Positions 9,592 to 18,191 of a stretch of 64,000 nucleotides of DNA are shown one piece after another (position 1 is the stretch's first letter; every line of letters starts with the position of its first letter). The stretch spans positions 1-64,000 of the forward strand of contig JAQTXC010000004.1 of NCBI GenBank assembly GCA_028689015.1. The letters run 5' to 3'. A program made the translations under genes and the position numbers. Source of the stretch: Dechloromonas sp. (GTDB lineage Bacteria > Pseudomonadota > Gammaproteobacteria > Burkholderiales > Rhodocyclaceae). The notes below the pieces were generated by a model. That model was not told the origin of the DNA. It worked only from the letters and a program-made list of their open reading frames with translations, and searched no databases.

Positions 9592-10179
9592 TTACTCGAT
9601 CAACACTTCCAGCGTCAGCCAGGTGGCCACCGGCTGACCCTCGATTTCCCCCGGGCTAAAGGGCATCGCGATAAAACCTTGGGCGACGATTTGACCGATG
9701 TCGGGCGGGAGACTACCGCCCTCATGGGTCGCACGCAGCACCGTTCCGTTCGAGTCGAGCCACAAGGTTACCGTGATGCTGCCAGTCAGCGTTTCAGGAA
9801 GATCATTCAGGATCTGTTGATCGAAATCTGCTTGTGCCTCGGGTTTTCGGGTCAGGCGGCCGGGAGGCTGAAATACCGGGCCATGAACAACGCGCTCCTG
9901 TGGCAGGGGCGTCGTTGTGCTTGTGCCAAGTTCGGGGTCTGGCTGATTGGCCGCAGGGGGAATTTGTGACCTTGGAAGACTCAGGCCGGGAAGAGCATGG
10001 CGGGGGCGCTCTTGGGCGGCAACTGGGTGTGCGGTGAAGCGGATGGTCAATGGCGCGTTAGTGAGTGATGGCGGATTTTGCCGGGGCAACGGCAGTCCGA
10101 TCAAAGTGTGAATGATCAGCGAAAAAATCAGGGAAATGATCAGGCGTAACCGCCCCGTATGGGCGGGATGAAATGACAT
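9592..10179 (-). CDS. TonB-like energy transducer / TonB C-terminal family protein
   Basis: A 195-residue protein from ATG 10179 (MSFHPAHTGRLRL); the track start at 10305 adds residues that look non-coding and run towards the rpsT promoter region. A single N-terminal membrane helix (LIISLIFSLIIHTLIG) is followed by a proline-rich periplasmic spacer and a C-terminal segment resembling the TonB C-terminal fold (GSITVTLWLDSNGTV). It probably spans the periplasm to contact outer-membrane proteins. No exbB or exbD is adjacent, and the match to TonB is loose, so it may instead be a structural TonB-box-binding relative. It converges on ispH. Confidence 0.6.
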   Translation of the reverse strand: MSFHPAHTGRLRLIISLIFSLIIHTLIGLPLPRQNPPSLTNAPLTIRFTAHPVAAQERPRHALPGLSLPRSQIPPAANQPDPELGTSTTTPLPQERVVHGPVFQPPGRLTRKPEAQADFDQQILNDLPETLTGSITVTLWLDSNGTVLRATHEGGSLPPDIGQIVAQGFIAMPFSPGEIEGQPVATWLTLEVLIE

Positions 10180-10298
10180 GTCAGCGTTTGTGGTGCATTG
10201 AAATGAGGCAGACGGTTTAATTACCCGAGGCGGGCATGGTAACAGTGAATATCCTCTTGCTTTGCTCGACGCCGACGCTTCTCTGAGTGATACATGCC

Positions 10299-10328
10299 TT
10301 GTCATTGCATGAGGTTCTGGTATAGAAT
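10299..10328 (+). promoter_or_regulatory. Likely sigma-70 promoter of rpsT
   Basis: TTGTCA (10299-10304, 5 of 6 to consensus) lies 18 nt before TAGAAT (10323-10328), or 16 nt before the overlapping TATAGA (10321-10326). The rpsT ATG is 33 nt downstream. Visual match only. Confidence 0.5.
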
Positions 10329-10361
10329 GCCGAATTCAGTTTTACTTACCGGATAACTTTC

Positions 10362-10634
10362 ATGGCCAATAGCGCACAAGCCCGCAAGCGCGCCCGTCAA
10401 GCTGACCAGCAGCGCGCCCATAACGCAAGCCTGCGTTCGACCCTGCGTACCGCGATCAAGAGCGTGCGCAAGGCGATCGTCGCCGGCGACAAAACCGCCG
10501 CCCAGAGCGTCTTCCAGCAGTCTGTTGCGGTCATTGACCGTATCGCTGACAAGAAGATTGTTCACAAGAACGCGGTTTCCCGTACCAAGAGCCGTTTGTC
10601 GGCCCAGATCAAGGCTTTGGGCGTCGCCGCCTGA
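10362..10634 (+). CDS. rpsT: 30S ribosomal protein S20
   Basis: Small basic primary binding protein of 16S rRNA in the 30S subunit. The 90-residue sequence begins [16 protein letters not shown] and shows the Lys/Arg/Ala-rich helical composition of S20, including [12 protein letters not shown] and [13 protein letters not shown]. It is monocistronic, with its own promoter and a strong terminator directly after it. Confidence 0.98.
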   Translation: MANSAQARKRARQADQQRAHNASLRSTLRTAIKSVRKAIVAGDKTAAQSVFQQSVAVIDRIADKKIVHKNAVSRTKSRLSAQIKALGVAA

Positions 10635-10653
10635 GTCCTGGTCTACGACCATT

Positions 10654-10681
10654 AAAAATGGCGCCTGCGGGCGCCATTTTT
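10654..10681 (+). terminator. Intrinsic terminator after rpsT
   Basis: A 12-bp perfect stem AAAAATGGCGCC / GGCGCCATTTTT closes a TGCG loop and ends in a T-run. The A-tract on the left arm means it may also stop transcription arriving from the right. Confidence 0.88.
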
Positions 10682-10730
10682 GTTTGCTGGTCACGTTGAC
10701 CTCAATCTGTGTTTTTTGTGTCGCTATTTG

Positions 10731-11030
10731 TTATTTCTTTCCGTCGATCGAACAGACGCCGTCGATGATCTGCAGGTCGTTGTCCTGCGCGAAATTAAGC
10801 ATGAAGCGATAGGCCATCGGCTCGATTTCGCCGAGGCGGCCGTCTACGAAAACAGCTTTGTCGCCGTTGTAATCACCGGGGCCGACGTAGGGGGAGTATT
10901 TCATCTTGCGTTCGGCGCCAAAAGCGGACATGACGCCGCACAGACGTTCCGCCCAATCGCTGGGGCGAAATTTTTTTCCCTGTTTGGTGACGCCGACAAT
11001 GATGAATGTGGTCGATTCTTGAGTTGTCAT
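10731..11030 (-). CDS. DUF3579 domain protein
   Basis: Conserved 99-residue protein typical of betaproteobacteria. The IIVGVTKQGKKFRPSDWAERL block is the recognisable DUF3579 signature, followed by GVMSAFG and a C-terminal half rich in acidic residues. It has no signal peptide or membrane segment. The function is unknown. It stands alone between rpsT and the ParA gene, both with different contexts, so neighbours give no hint. Confidence 0.8.
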   Translation of the reverse strand: MTTQESTTFIIVGVTKQGKKFRPSDWAERLCGVMSAFGAERKMKYSPYVGPGDYNGDKAVFVDGRLGEIEPMAYRFMLNFAQDNDLQIIDGVCSIDGKK

Positions 11031-11117
11031 TGTTCTACTCTGCGTTTATGGGCGATGCGACCTTGCGTGGCCGCATTCTAACAGAAGCCGTTGGTCTTAC
11101 CACAGGGCTGCGGCGAC

Positions 11118-11894
11118 TCAAGGCGGTGGTGGCCTGATGTCGCCGCGGTCGACCAGCTCTTTGAGCAATTTTTTGTAGTCGTGCGCACCCGGGCTGGAGG
11201 GGTTATGGCGAAAGACGTCGCAGTTGAGCGAGGGGCTTTCGGCAACGGTGACGTTTTCCGAAATGACTGTTTCCAGAACGTCGTCGCCATAACGTTCGTG
11301 CAGCTTGTGACGGATGTCATCGCTCATCCGGCGGCGGCGGTCGAAACGGGTTAGCAGGTAACGGCGTTGGACGCGGCGTTTGAGGACGGGTTCGAGGACT
11401 TGCAGCGTCCGGGTGATCTGTTCGGCGGCTTGCAGCGACAGATAATCGGTCGAAATTGGGACAATTAGGCAGTCGCAAGCAAAGATGGCGTTGAGCGCCA
11501 GAACGCCGATATAAGGACAGCAGTCGATCAAGACCGGTCGATTGGGGTGCTGCTGGGCCAGCGTGTCGAGGCCAACCCGCAGTTTGTTGAGGACGGCGGG
11601 GCCTTTGCCGAAAATCGAGTCGACCTTGATCAGCTGCTGGTGGGCGGGGATGAGTTGGCCGATCGGTGGCCAGTCGATTTCCAGGGTGTCGAGCGTCGTG
11701 GTTTCCTGGAAAAATGCGAACAGGCTGTGTTTGGCTTCCAGTGGAATGTTGCCATGAATGCTCGACAGGTGGCCTTGCGGATCAAGGTCGATCAGCAGCG
11801 GCGGGTTATCGGCCCGGCTGAGGGCTGCGCCGAGATTGAGCGCGGTCGTCGTTTTTCCGACGCCGCCTTTCTGATTGAAGATGGCGATTCGCAT
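11118..11894 (-). CDS. ParA/Soj-family ATPase (orphan)
   Basis: Deviant Walker-A ATPase of the ParA/MinD group. KGGVGKTTTALNLG at residues 9-22, LIDLDPQGHLSS and VLIDCCPYIGVLALNA are the three signature motifs. The 258-residue length fits small Soj-like proteins without an N-terminal DNA-binding domain. No parB is adjacent and no parS-like TGTTTCACGTGAAACA was seen nearby, so it is unlikely to be the main chromosome-partition ParA. It may position another cellular structure. It is divergent from argD. Confidence 0.85.
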   Translation of the reverse strand: MRIAIFNQKGGVGKTTTALNLGAALSRADNPPLLIDLDPQGHLSSIHGNIPLEAKHSLFAFFQETTTLDTLEIDWPPIGQLIPAHQQLIKVDSIFGKGPAVLNKLRVGLDTLAQQHPNRPVLIDCCPYIGVLALNAIFACDCLIVPISTDYLSLQAAEQITRTLQVLEPVLKRRVQRRYLLTRFDRRRRMSDDIRHKLHERYGDDVLETVISENVTVAESPSLNCDVFRHNPSSPGAHDYKKLLKELVDRGDIRPPPP

Positions 11895-12031
11895 GGTTCG
11901 TTCATTCTATACAAGGCGATATTTTTCACTTAACATTTCGTTTTCTGCAACTCTGGCGGCGTTGATGTTCCTCCTGAGTCGTGGTCGTTCCGGCGGCGGT
12001 GGCCGCCGTTTTCGTTTTATGGGGTCGTCTC

Positions 12032-13204
12032 ATGTCGCATGTCATGAATACCTACGCCCGGTTGCCGGTAGCCTTCAGCCATGGTCAGGGCAGCCGGATG
12101 ACCGATGTTGACGGTCGGGAATATCTCGATGCGCTGTCCGGGATCGCCGTCAATACCTTGGGCCATGCCCATCCCAAGCTGGTTGCTGCCTTGTCGGCCC
12201 AGGCTGGCCGAATGCTGCATACCTCCAATTTGTATCGGATTCGCGAGCAGGATTTGCTGTCGGACAAGCTGGCTGAGCGATCCGGCATGCAGGAAATCTT
12301 TTTTTGCAATTCCGGTTGCGAAGCCAACGAGGCTGCGATCAAACTGGCTCGCTACTATGGCCACAAAGAAGGCATTGAGACGCCGACCATCATCGTGATG
12401 GAAAAGGCGTTTCATGGCCGGACCATGGCGACGCTGTCGGCCACCGGTAATCGCAAGGCGCAAGCCGGGTTCGAACCGCTGGTCAGCGGCTTCGTACGGG
12501 TGCCTTACGATGACCTGGCGGCGATCAAGGCAGTGGCTGAACACAACAAGAATATCGTCGCCGTCATGCTGGAAATCATTCAGGGAGAGGGCGGGATTCA
12601 TCTCGCCTCGGCCGACTACCAGCAGGGTGTTCGCCAATTGTGTGACGAGCAGGGCTGGTTGATGATCTGCGATGAGGTGCAGTGCGGTATGGCCCGGACG
12701 GGCCAGTGGTTCGGCTATCAGCATGCGGGTGTGCAGCCGGATATCGCCACCCTGGCCAAGGGGCTGGGTTCCGGGGTGCCAATTGGTGCTTGCATGGTTG
12801 GCGGCAAGGCGGCCGGCCTGTTTGGACCGGGAAACCATGGGTCGACCTTCGGTGGTAATCCACTGGCTTGTGTGGCGGCGCTGACCACCATCGATACGAT
12901 CGAAGAAGAAGGTCTGCTGGCCAACGCCGAGCGGATCGGCGCTCTGATTCGTCAGTTGTTTGCCGAGGCGCTGGCCGGCGACAAGGGGTTGGTTGAGATT
13001 CGCGGTCGTGGTCTGATGATCGGGATTGAGCTGGATCGCCCCTGTGGCGAACTGGTGGGCAAGGCGCTAGAGGCCGGGCTGCTGATCAACGTGACGGGCG
13101 ACAAGGTGATCCGCCTGCTGCCGCCACTGACGTTCTCGGAAAATGAGGCACGCGAACTGGTCGACCGTATGCGGCCGCTGATCAAGAATTTCCTGGCAGG
13201 CTGA
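12032..13204 (+). CDS. argD: Acetylornithine aminotransferase
   Basis: PLP enzyme that transaminates N-acetylglutamate semialdehyde to N-acetylornithine in arginine synthesis; such enzymes may also act in lysine synthesis. ATG 12032 (MSHVMNTYARLPVAF) gives 390 residues. Fold-type I motifs are visible: FCNSGCEANEAAIKLAR, EIIQGEGGI, ICDEVQCGMARTG, and the PLP lysine in TLAKGLGSGVPIGA. The track start at 11981 adds non-conserved residues. argF follows 2 nt after its stop, then argG, making an arginine operon. Confidence 0.95.
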   Translation: MSHVMNTYARLPVAFSHGQGSRMTDVDGREYLDALSGIAVNTLGHAHPKLVAALSAQAGRMLHTSNLYRIREQDLLSDKLAERSGMQEIFFCNSGCEANEAAIKLARYYGHKEGIETPTIIVMEKAFHGRTMATLSATGNRKAQAGFEPLVSGFVRVPYDDLAAIKAVAEHNKNIVAVMLEIIQGEGGIHLASADYQQGVRQLCDEQGWLMICDEVQCGMARTGQWFGYQHAGVQPDIATLAKGLGSGVPIGACMVGGKAAGLFGPGNHGSTFGGNPLACVAALTTIDTIEEEGLLANAERIGALIRQLFAEALAGDKGLVEIRGRGLMIGIELDRPCGELVGKALEAGLLINVTGDKVIRLLPPLTFSENEARELVDRMRPLIKNFLAG

Positions 13205-13206
13205 CC

Positions 13207-14127
13207 ATGTCGATCAAACACTATCTGCAATTCAAGGATTTCACGCGCGAAGAGTATCAATACCTGTTCGAGCGCACGCGCTGGATCAAGGATCAGTTCA
13301 AGGCCTACCAGCAGTACTGGCCGCTGGTCGACCGCACGCTGGTGATGATTTTTGAGAAGGCCAGCACGCGGACCCGTCTTTCTTTCGAGGCCGGCATGCA
13401 CCAGTTGGGCGGCTCGGCGATCTATCTGAATACCCGCGATTCGCAACTCGGTCGCGGCGAGCCGGTTGAGGACGCCGCCCAAGTCATCTCGCGGATGAGC
13501 GATATCGTGATGATTCGCACCTACGAGCAGGACATCATCGAACGCTTCGCCGCCAATTCGCGCGTGCCGGTGATTAACGGGCTGACCAACGAATACCATC
13601 CCTGCCAGATCCTGGCCGACATTTTTACCTTCATCGAACATCGCGGCTGCATTCAGGGCAAGACGGTGGCCTGGGTGGGTGATTCGAACAACATGTGCAA
13701 TACCTGGCTGCAAGCGGCAGAAGTCCTGGACTTCAATGTCCATGTTTCGACGCCGCCGGGTTACGAAGTCGAGGCTGAGCGCGCCGGCTTGTACGGCACC
13801 GATCATTTCGAACAGTTTGCCGACCCGATGGATGCCTGCCGCGGTGCCGATCTGGTGACCACCGATGTGTGGACCTCGATGGGTTTCGAGGCTGAAAACG
13901 AAGCACGGATCAAGGCCTTTGCCGACTGGTGCGTCGATGGCGACATGATGCGGGTGGCCAACCCGGAGGCCGTTTTCATGCACTGCCTGCCGGCGCATCG
14001 TGGCGAGGAAGTCACGGCAGAAGTGATCGACGGGCCACAGTCCGTGGTCTGGGACGAGGCGGAAAATCGCCTGCATGTGCAGAAAGCATTAATGGAATAC
14101 TTGCTGCTCGGCCGCATTCAGGCTTGA
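13207..14127 (+). CDS. argF: Ornithine carbamoyltransferase
   Basis: Joins ornithine and carbamoyl phosphate to make citrulline in the cytosol. The carbamoyl-phosphate site STRTRLSFE is near residue 52. VINGLTNEYHPCQILAD carries the conserved HPCQ, WVGDSNNMCNTW is the ornithine-side loop, and FMHCLPAHRGEEV holds the HCLP motif. The 306-residue length is standard for anabolic OTCs. It sits directly after argD. Confidence 0.97.
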   Translation: MSIKHYLQFKDFTREEYQYLFERTRWIKDQFKAYQQYWPLVDRTLVMIFEKASTRTRLSFEAGMHQLGGSAIYLNTRDSQLGRGEPVEDAAQVISRMSDIVMIRTYEQDIIERFAANSRVPVINGLTNEYHPCQILADIFTFIEHRGCIQGKTVAWVGDSNNMCNTWLQAAEVLDFNVHVSTPPGYEVEAERAGLYGTDHFEQFADPMDACRGADLVTTDVWTSMGFEAENEARIKAFADWCVDGDMMRVANPEAVFMHCLPAHRGEEVTAEVIDGPQSVVWDEAENRLHVQKALMEYLLLGRIQA

Positions 14128-14160
14128 TCGGCAGGATTGAAACGTAACAGGGAAATTGTC

Positions 14161-15390
14161 ATGAGCGATGTCAAAAAAGTTGTTCTCGCCTATTCGGGCG
14201 GTCTGGATACCTCGGTCATCCTGAAGTGGTTGCAGGATACCTATCAATGCGAAGTGGTCACCTTTACCGCCGACTTGGGGCAGGGTGAAGAACTGGAGCC
14301 GGCCCGTGCCAAGGCGCTGCAGTTCGGCATCAAGCCGGAAAACATCTTCATCGATGACCTGCGTGAAGAGTTCGTCCGCGATTTCGTCTTCCCGATGTTC
14401 CGTGCCAACACGGTTTACGAAGGCGAATACCTGCTGGGTACGTCGATTGCCCGTCCGCTGATCGCCAAGCGCCTGATCGAGATCGCCAACCTGACCGGCG
14501 GTGATGCCATTTCGCACGGTGCGACCGGCAAGGGTAATGACCAAGTGCGTTTCGAACTGGGAGCCTATGCGCTCAAGCCGGGCGTCAAGGTCATCGCACC
14601 ATGGCGCGAGTGGGACCTGCTGTCGCGTGAGAAGCTGCTCAATTACGCAGAAACCAACGGCATTCCCATCGACATGAAGCACCGCAACGGCGGTTCGCCG
14701 TACTCGATGGACGCCAACCTGCTGCACATTTCCTTCGAAGGCCGTCACCTGGAAGATCCGGCGGCCGAAGCCGAGGAGTCGATGTGGCGGTGGACCGTGT
14801 CGCCGGAAGCGGCGCCAGACCAGGCAGAGTACCTTGATCTCGAATTCGAGCAGGGCGATCTGGTGGCCATCAACGGTCAACGCTTGAAAGCGCACGAATT
14901 GCTCGCCAAGCTGAATGAACTCGGCGGCAAGCACGGCATCGGCCGGCTTGACCTGGTCGAGAACCGTTATGTCGGTATGAAGTCGCGCGGCTGCTACGAA
15001 ACCCCGGGCGGCACCATCCTATTGCGTGCCCACCGCGCCATCGAATCGATCACCCTCGACCGCGAAGTCGCCCACCTCAAGGACGACCTGATGCCGCGTT
15101 ACGCCAGCATGATCTACAACGGCTACTGGTGGAGCCCGGAGCGTCTGGCCTTGCAGGCGTTGATCGATTTCACGCAGACCACGGTCAACGGTTCGGTGCG
15201 CCTGAAACTGTACAAAGGCAATGTCATCGTCGTCGGTCGCGACTCGCCGAGCGATTCGCTGTTCGATTCGACCATCGCCACCTTCGAGGATGATGCCGGC
15301 GCTTACGACCAGAAGGATGCTGCTGGTTTTATCAAGCTGAACGCATTGCGCTTGCGCATCGCCGCTAATCTCAAGGCGCGCCAGGGGTAA
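14161..15390 (+). CDS. argG: Argininosuccinate synthase
   Basis: ATP-dependent ligation of citrulline and aspartate to argininosuccinate. ATG 14161 ([18 protein letters not shown]) gives 409 residues; the PP-loop AYSGGLDTS is at the N-terminus. [13 protein letters not shown] and [15 protein letters not shown] are family landmarks. The track start at 14137 is upstream of the ribosome-binding region. It lies 33 nt after argF and closes the arg cluster; argH is not in the window. Confidence 0.97.
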   Translation: MSDVKKVVLAYSGGLDTSVILKWLQDTYQCEVVTFTADLGQGEELEPARAKALQFGIKPENIFIDDLREEFVRDFVFPMFRANTVYEGEYLLGTSIARPLIAKRLIEIANLTGGDAISHGATGKGNDQVRFELGAYALKPGVKVIAPWREWDLLSREKLLNYAETNGIPIDMKHRNGGSPYSMDANLLHISFEGRHLEDPAAEAEESMWRWTVSPEAAPDQAEYLDLEFEQGDLVAINGQRLKAHELLAKLNELGGKHGIGRLDLVENRYVGMKSRGCYETPGGTILLRAHRAIESITLDREVAHLKDDLMPRYASMIYNGYWWSPERLALQALIDFTQTTVNGSVRLKLYKGNVIVVGRDSPSDSLFDSTIATFEDDAGAYDQKDAAGFIKLNALRLRIAANLKARQG

Positions 15391-15396
15391 ACGGTG

Positions 15397-15621
15397 ATGG
15401 AAAGCGGAACCCTGTTCGGGCTCAACGAAGAGCAAATTTCAGATTTCTTTTCGACCTGGGGCGTGGCCGCCTTCATCATCTTCATGCTCTTCATCATTGG
15501 CGAGATTGCCTGGAAGTCCAAGGCGGGCAAGACCGGGACTTTCGTCCTGTTTTTTGTGCTGGCCTTCGGCATGGTCGGCTTTGTCGCCAAATCCGTTATT
15601 CAAAAAATGTGGGGAATCTGA
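15397..15621 (+). CDS. DUF2788 small membrane protein
   Basis: A 74-residue protein from ATG 15397 (an in-frame GTG lies one codon earlier). It contains two hydrophobic helices, [17 protein letters not shown] and [18 protein letters not shown], separated by the KSKAGKTG loop typical of DUF2788. It is probably an inner-membrane protein. The function is unknown. It lies 3-6 nt after argG, and its TGA shares its last base with the ATG of the next gene, so the three are probably co-transcribed. Confidence 0.8.
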   Translation: MESGTLFGLNEEQISDFFSTWGVAAFIIFMLFIIGEIAWKSKAGKTGTFVLFFVLAFGMVGFVAKSVIQKMWGI

Positions 15622-15938
15622 TGTTGCAATACGACAACGTGTCTGTGGTCAAGAAGGCCAATGTTTATTTCGATGGCAAGTGCGTCAGCCACACCGTGGT
15701 GCTGGCCGATGGTACGAAGAAGACGGTCGGCGTCATCCTGCCGTCCAGTCTCACCTTCAATACCGGCGTGCCGGAAATCATGGAAGGCGTCGGCGGCACC
15801 TGCCGTGTCAAGCTCAAGGGCGACTCCGAGTGGACCGCCTACGGCGAAGGCCAGTCCTTCAATGTGCCGGGTAATTCGTCCTTCGAGATTGCCGTTGCTG
15901 ACGGCGAGGCTTATCACTACGTCTGCCATTTTGCTTGA
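15621..15938 (+). CDS. ppnP: Pyrimidine/purine nucleoside phosphorylase PpnP (DUF1255)
   Basis: Small cupin-fold enzyme; E. coli PpnP phosphorolyses a wide range of nucleosides. ATG 15621 ([17 protein letters not shown]) gives 105 residues. The family signature runs through [30 protein letters not shown] and a C-terminal YHYVCHF. It overlaps the DUF2788 stop by 1 nt. A near-palindrome GCGGTTGACCGC lies just after the stop. Confidence 0.92.
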   Translation: MLQYDNVSVVKKANVYFDGKCVSHTVVLADGTKKTVGVILPSSLTFNTGVPEIMEGVGGTCRVKLKGDSEWTAYGEGQSFNVPGNSSFEIAVADGEAYHYVCHFA

Positions 15939-16003
15939 TTGCCCGCGGTTGACCGCAGTATCCGCCCGGCGCCGGCCGGGCGTTGTCAGAAAAGGAGAGT
16001 TCC

Positions 16004-16498
16004 GTGCCCAGTTTTGACTTCACCTCTGAAGCGGACATGGTGGCGTTGAAGAACGCCGTCGATATCACCATTCGCCAGATCGATAATCGCTATGACTTCA
16101 AGGGCACTTCGGCCAAGCTCGAGTTGAACGAAAAAGACAAGGTCATCACCTTGCACGGCGATTCCGATTTCCAGCTTGACCAGATCAAGGACATCCTCTT
16201 TCCGGCGATGGAAAAAAAGGAAGTGGAGAGTACCAAGCGCCTTGATCATCAGCCGGTGCAGAAAGTTTCCGGCAACAAGGTCAAGCAGGAATTGAAAATC
16301 AAGAACGGCATTGAGACCGAGATGGCGAAGAAGATCGTCAAGATGATCAAGGACGCCAAGCTCAAGGTCCAGGCCTCCATCCAGGGCGACGAAGTACGCG
16401 TCCAGGGCGCCAAACGCGACGATCTGCAGGAGTGTATTGCGCTGATCAAGAAATCGATTACTGATTTCCCGATCAAGTACGGCAATTTCCGCGACTAA
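16004..16498 (+). CDS. YajQ family nucleotide-binding protein
   Basis: A 164-residue protein with two YajQ-type ferredoxin-like repeats. It starts with GTG 16004 (MPSFDFTSEADMVALKNA) behind a strong AAAGGAG; the in-frame ATG at 15983 lies upstream of this site. IRQIDNRYDFKGT and KHIPIKYGNFRD-type end (here FPIKYGNFRD) are family hallmarks. Relatives bind nucleotides and RNA, and a Xanthomonas homologue binds cyclic di-GMP, which is relevant because this window has several c-di-GMP enzymes. Its actual ligand here is unproven. Confidence 0.92.
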   Translation: MPSFDFTSEADMVALKNAVDITIRQIDNRYDFKGTSAKLELNEKDKVITLHGDSDFQLDQIKDILFPAMEKKEVESTKRLDHQPVQKVSGNKVKQELKIKNGIETEMAKKIVKMIKDAKLKVQASIQGDEVRVQGAKRDDLQECIALIKKSITDFPIKYGNFRD

Positions 16499-16500
16499 AC

Positions 16501-16512
16501 GCGGTCGACCGC
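16501..16512. repeat. 12-bp perfect palindrome GCGGTCGACCGC
   Basis: Lies between the yajQ stop and its terminator. The same core occurs as a near-copy after ppnP (15945-15956), in part after the transglutaminase fusion (31351-31360), and extended to 16 bp at 46771-46786. The role is unknown. Confidence 0.6.
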
Positions 16513-16523
16513 AGAGGGGTAGC

Positions 16524-16549
16524 AAAAAGGCAGCTTCGGCTGCCTTTTT
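16524..16549 (+). terminator. Intrinsic terminator after yajQ
   Basis: Stem AAAAAGGCAGC / GCTGCCTTTTT (11 bp, perfect) with a stable TTCG tetraloop and T-run. It is bidirectional in form and also fits the end of the convergent amidotransferase gene. Confidence 0.9.
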
Positions 16550-16552
16550 CCA

Positions 16553-17266
16553 TTAGCGCGTCAGCCCGCCGATCCAGACCGAATACAACTGCTCGGACAA
16601 CTGCCGCATCGTCGGTAAGCGTTCGTTGATCTGCGCCAGCATCTCTGCCGGCTGCTGCGCACTGTCCTGGTCGGCGACGGACAGGGCTTCGTCGGCCCAT
16701 TGGTCGCACCAGGTGGCGATCATTTCGGGTGTCATCTCGACATGGCATTGCATGCCGAGGTGTGGGCCGAGCGCATACATCTGGTTGGCACAGTAAGCAT
16801 TGGCCAGCAGGCGGGTGGCGCCGGTTGGGATGCTGAAGGTTTCGCCATGCCACTGGAAGACGGTTGCCGTTTTTCCGGCCTGGGCGCCCAACCAGTGGCG
16901 GGCGATGGTGTCGTGTTCGCCCTGCGCCGTTCCCCAGCCAATTTCCTTGACCGGGTTTTTCGTCACCCGGCCCCCCAGCGCCTTGCTGATCAGTTGCCCC
17001 CCTAGGCAATGACCGATGAGCGGGATGTCACGGTCGACTGCCTGGCGAATCAAGAAACAAATGGGCTCAATCCAGGGTAAGGGATCATTGACGCTCATCG
17101 GTCCCCCCATGAAACACAGGCCGGAATAATCGTCGACCGTCCGCGGGACTGTGGCCCCTTCGTCGACTGCGATCAGTGTCCAGGGAATCCGGTGGCGTTC
17201 GAGGAATATGGCAAAATAACCCGGACCTTCGGTGGGTGAGTGACGAAAAATGGCGACCGGTTTCAT
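16553..17266 (-). CDS. Class I glutamine amidotransferase (GATase1-like)
   Basis: A 237-residue stand-alone GATase1 domain starting at ATG 17266 (MKPVAIFRHSPTEGPG). The nucleophile lies in LIGHCLGGQLIS. Further catalytic candidates are the His in FQWHGETF and the HVEMTPE region near the C-terminus. Stand-alone members include GuaA-like and gamma-glutamyl-peptide hydrolases. The substrate cannot be told from sequence. The gene is divergent from the retropepsin-like gene with only 15 nt between the two start codons. Confidence 0.85.
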   Translation of the reverse strand: MKPVAIFRHSPTEGPGYFAIFLERHRIPWTLIAVDEGATVPRTVDDYSGLCFMGGPMSVNDPLPWIEPICFLIRQAVDRDIPLIGHCLGGQLISKALGGRVTKNPVKEIGWGTAQGEHDTIARHWLGAQAGKTATVFQWHGETFSIPTGATRLLANAYCANQMYALGPHLGMQCHVEMTPEMIATWCDQWADEALSVADQDSAQQPAEMLAQINERLPTMRQLSEQLYSVWIGGLTR

Positions 17267-17281
17267 GGCGAGGCAGAGAAA

Positions 17282-17923
17282 ATGAGATGTGGGATGATGC
17301 ATTGTACGTTGGCAACCGCCCTCTGTCTGGCTGCCCCGCTGCTGCTGGCACAAGAGGTCGGCTTGGCGGGCATCATGGGGAATAAAGCCTTGCTGATGCT
17401 GAATGGTCAGCCACCTCGTGCAGTGCCGGTGGGTGCCGTGTTAGAGGGTGTCCGTGTCGTGGCTGTTCAGGGAGATCAGGTCCTTGTCGAGATCGACGGC
17501 AAAAAGCGTCCTTTGCGGGTCGGACAGCACGCCGTGGGGCGGAGTGAGGCGAGCGCCGAGCAGATTTTGTTGACGGCTGATCAGCAGGGGCATTTTTATA
17601 CCAACGGGACAGTCAATGGTCGCACCCAGCGCTTTTTGGTTGATACGGGCGCGACGATGATTTTCCTCGGGGCAAATGATGCGCGGCGCCTGGGTTTGAA
17701 TTTCGAGCAAGGTCAGAAAGGCTGGACCCAGACGGCGAACGGGCAAGTGGTGACCAGTAAGGTACAACTCGACACAGTCCGGATTGGTGGTGTTACCCTG
17801 CATCAGGTGGATGCGGTTATTCATCAGACGGATATGCCCATTGCTTTGCTGGGCATGAGTTTTCTGAGCCGAATGGAGATTCGGCAGGATGGTCAAACCA
17901 TGACAATGAAAAAACGCTTTTAG
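17282..17923 (+). CDS. Retropepsin-like aspartic protease (TIGR02281 type), exported
   Basis: A 213-residue protein with a signal peptide (LATALCLAAPLLLAQEV). The C-terminal half has a clan AA aspartic-protease motif, FLVDTGATMIFLG, followed by the matching hydrophobic Gly segment MPIALLGMSFLSRM. A single half-site means it must dimerise like retropepsins. The N-terminal 90 residues form an SH3-like or OB-like region (QPPRAVPVGAVLEG). Start ATG 17282 was preferred; 17294 and 17297 are possible. It is probably periplasmic or inner-membrane attached. The substrate is unknown. Confidence 0.75.
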   Translation: MRCGMMHCTLATALCLAAPLLLAQEVGLAGIMGNKALLMLNGQPPRAVPVGAVLEGVRVVAVQGDQVLVEIDGKKRPLRVGQHAVGRSEASAEQILLTADQQGHFYTNGTVNGRTQRFLVDTGATMIFLGANDARRLGLNFEQGQKGWTQTANGQVVTSKVQLDTVRIGGVTLHQVDAVIHQTDMPIALLGMSFLSRMEIRQDGQTMTMKKRF

Positions 17924-17933
17924 GAGAGACGAC

Positions 17934-18191
17934 GTGCCACACCGAGATCAGGAAATTGCCTTGCTGCGCGATGAGTTGGAAATGCTGATGGGGGAACGTC
18001 AATCCCTGTTGCGGGTGGTGGGCGCATCGGCCGCACTGATTGCCTCGCTCGATAGCAAGCGTTTGCCCGTAGGCGCCGTCGAGGCGGCAGACATGGTGGC
18101 GACCACCATCAATGGCCTGGCTGAGGAAACGCTGCAGGATGCCTTGTCTGCGGTCCACGCTGAAATCGAGGAAGATTCACCGGCAGCATGA
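17934..18191 (+). CDS. Small hypothetical protein, helical
   Basis: An 85-residue protein starting with GTG 17934 behind GGAGAG. It is strongly helical: residues 5-28 look like a coiled coil (EIALLRDELEMLMGERQSLL), followed by Ala-rich helices and an acidic tail. It has no cysteine or signal peptide. I do not recognise the family. It lies 10 nt after the protease gene and overlaps the Nudix gene by 4 nt (ATGA), so it is probably translated as part of that operon. Confidence 0.65.
   Translation: MPHRDQEIALLRDELEMLMGERQSLLRVVGASAALIASLDSKRLPVGAVEAADMVATTINGLAEETLQDALSAVHAEIEEDSPAA

Noticed and set aside
12952-14076. 374-residue ORF opposite argF
   Set aside because: Shadow ORF overlapping argD and argF, no domain seen.
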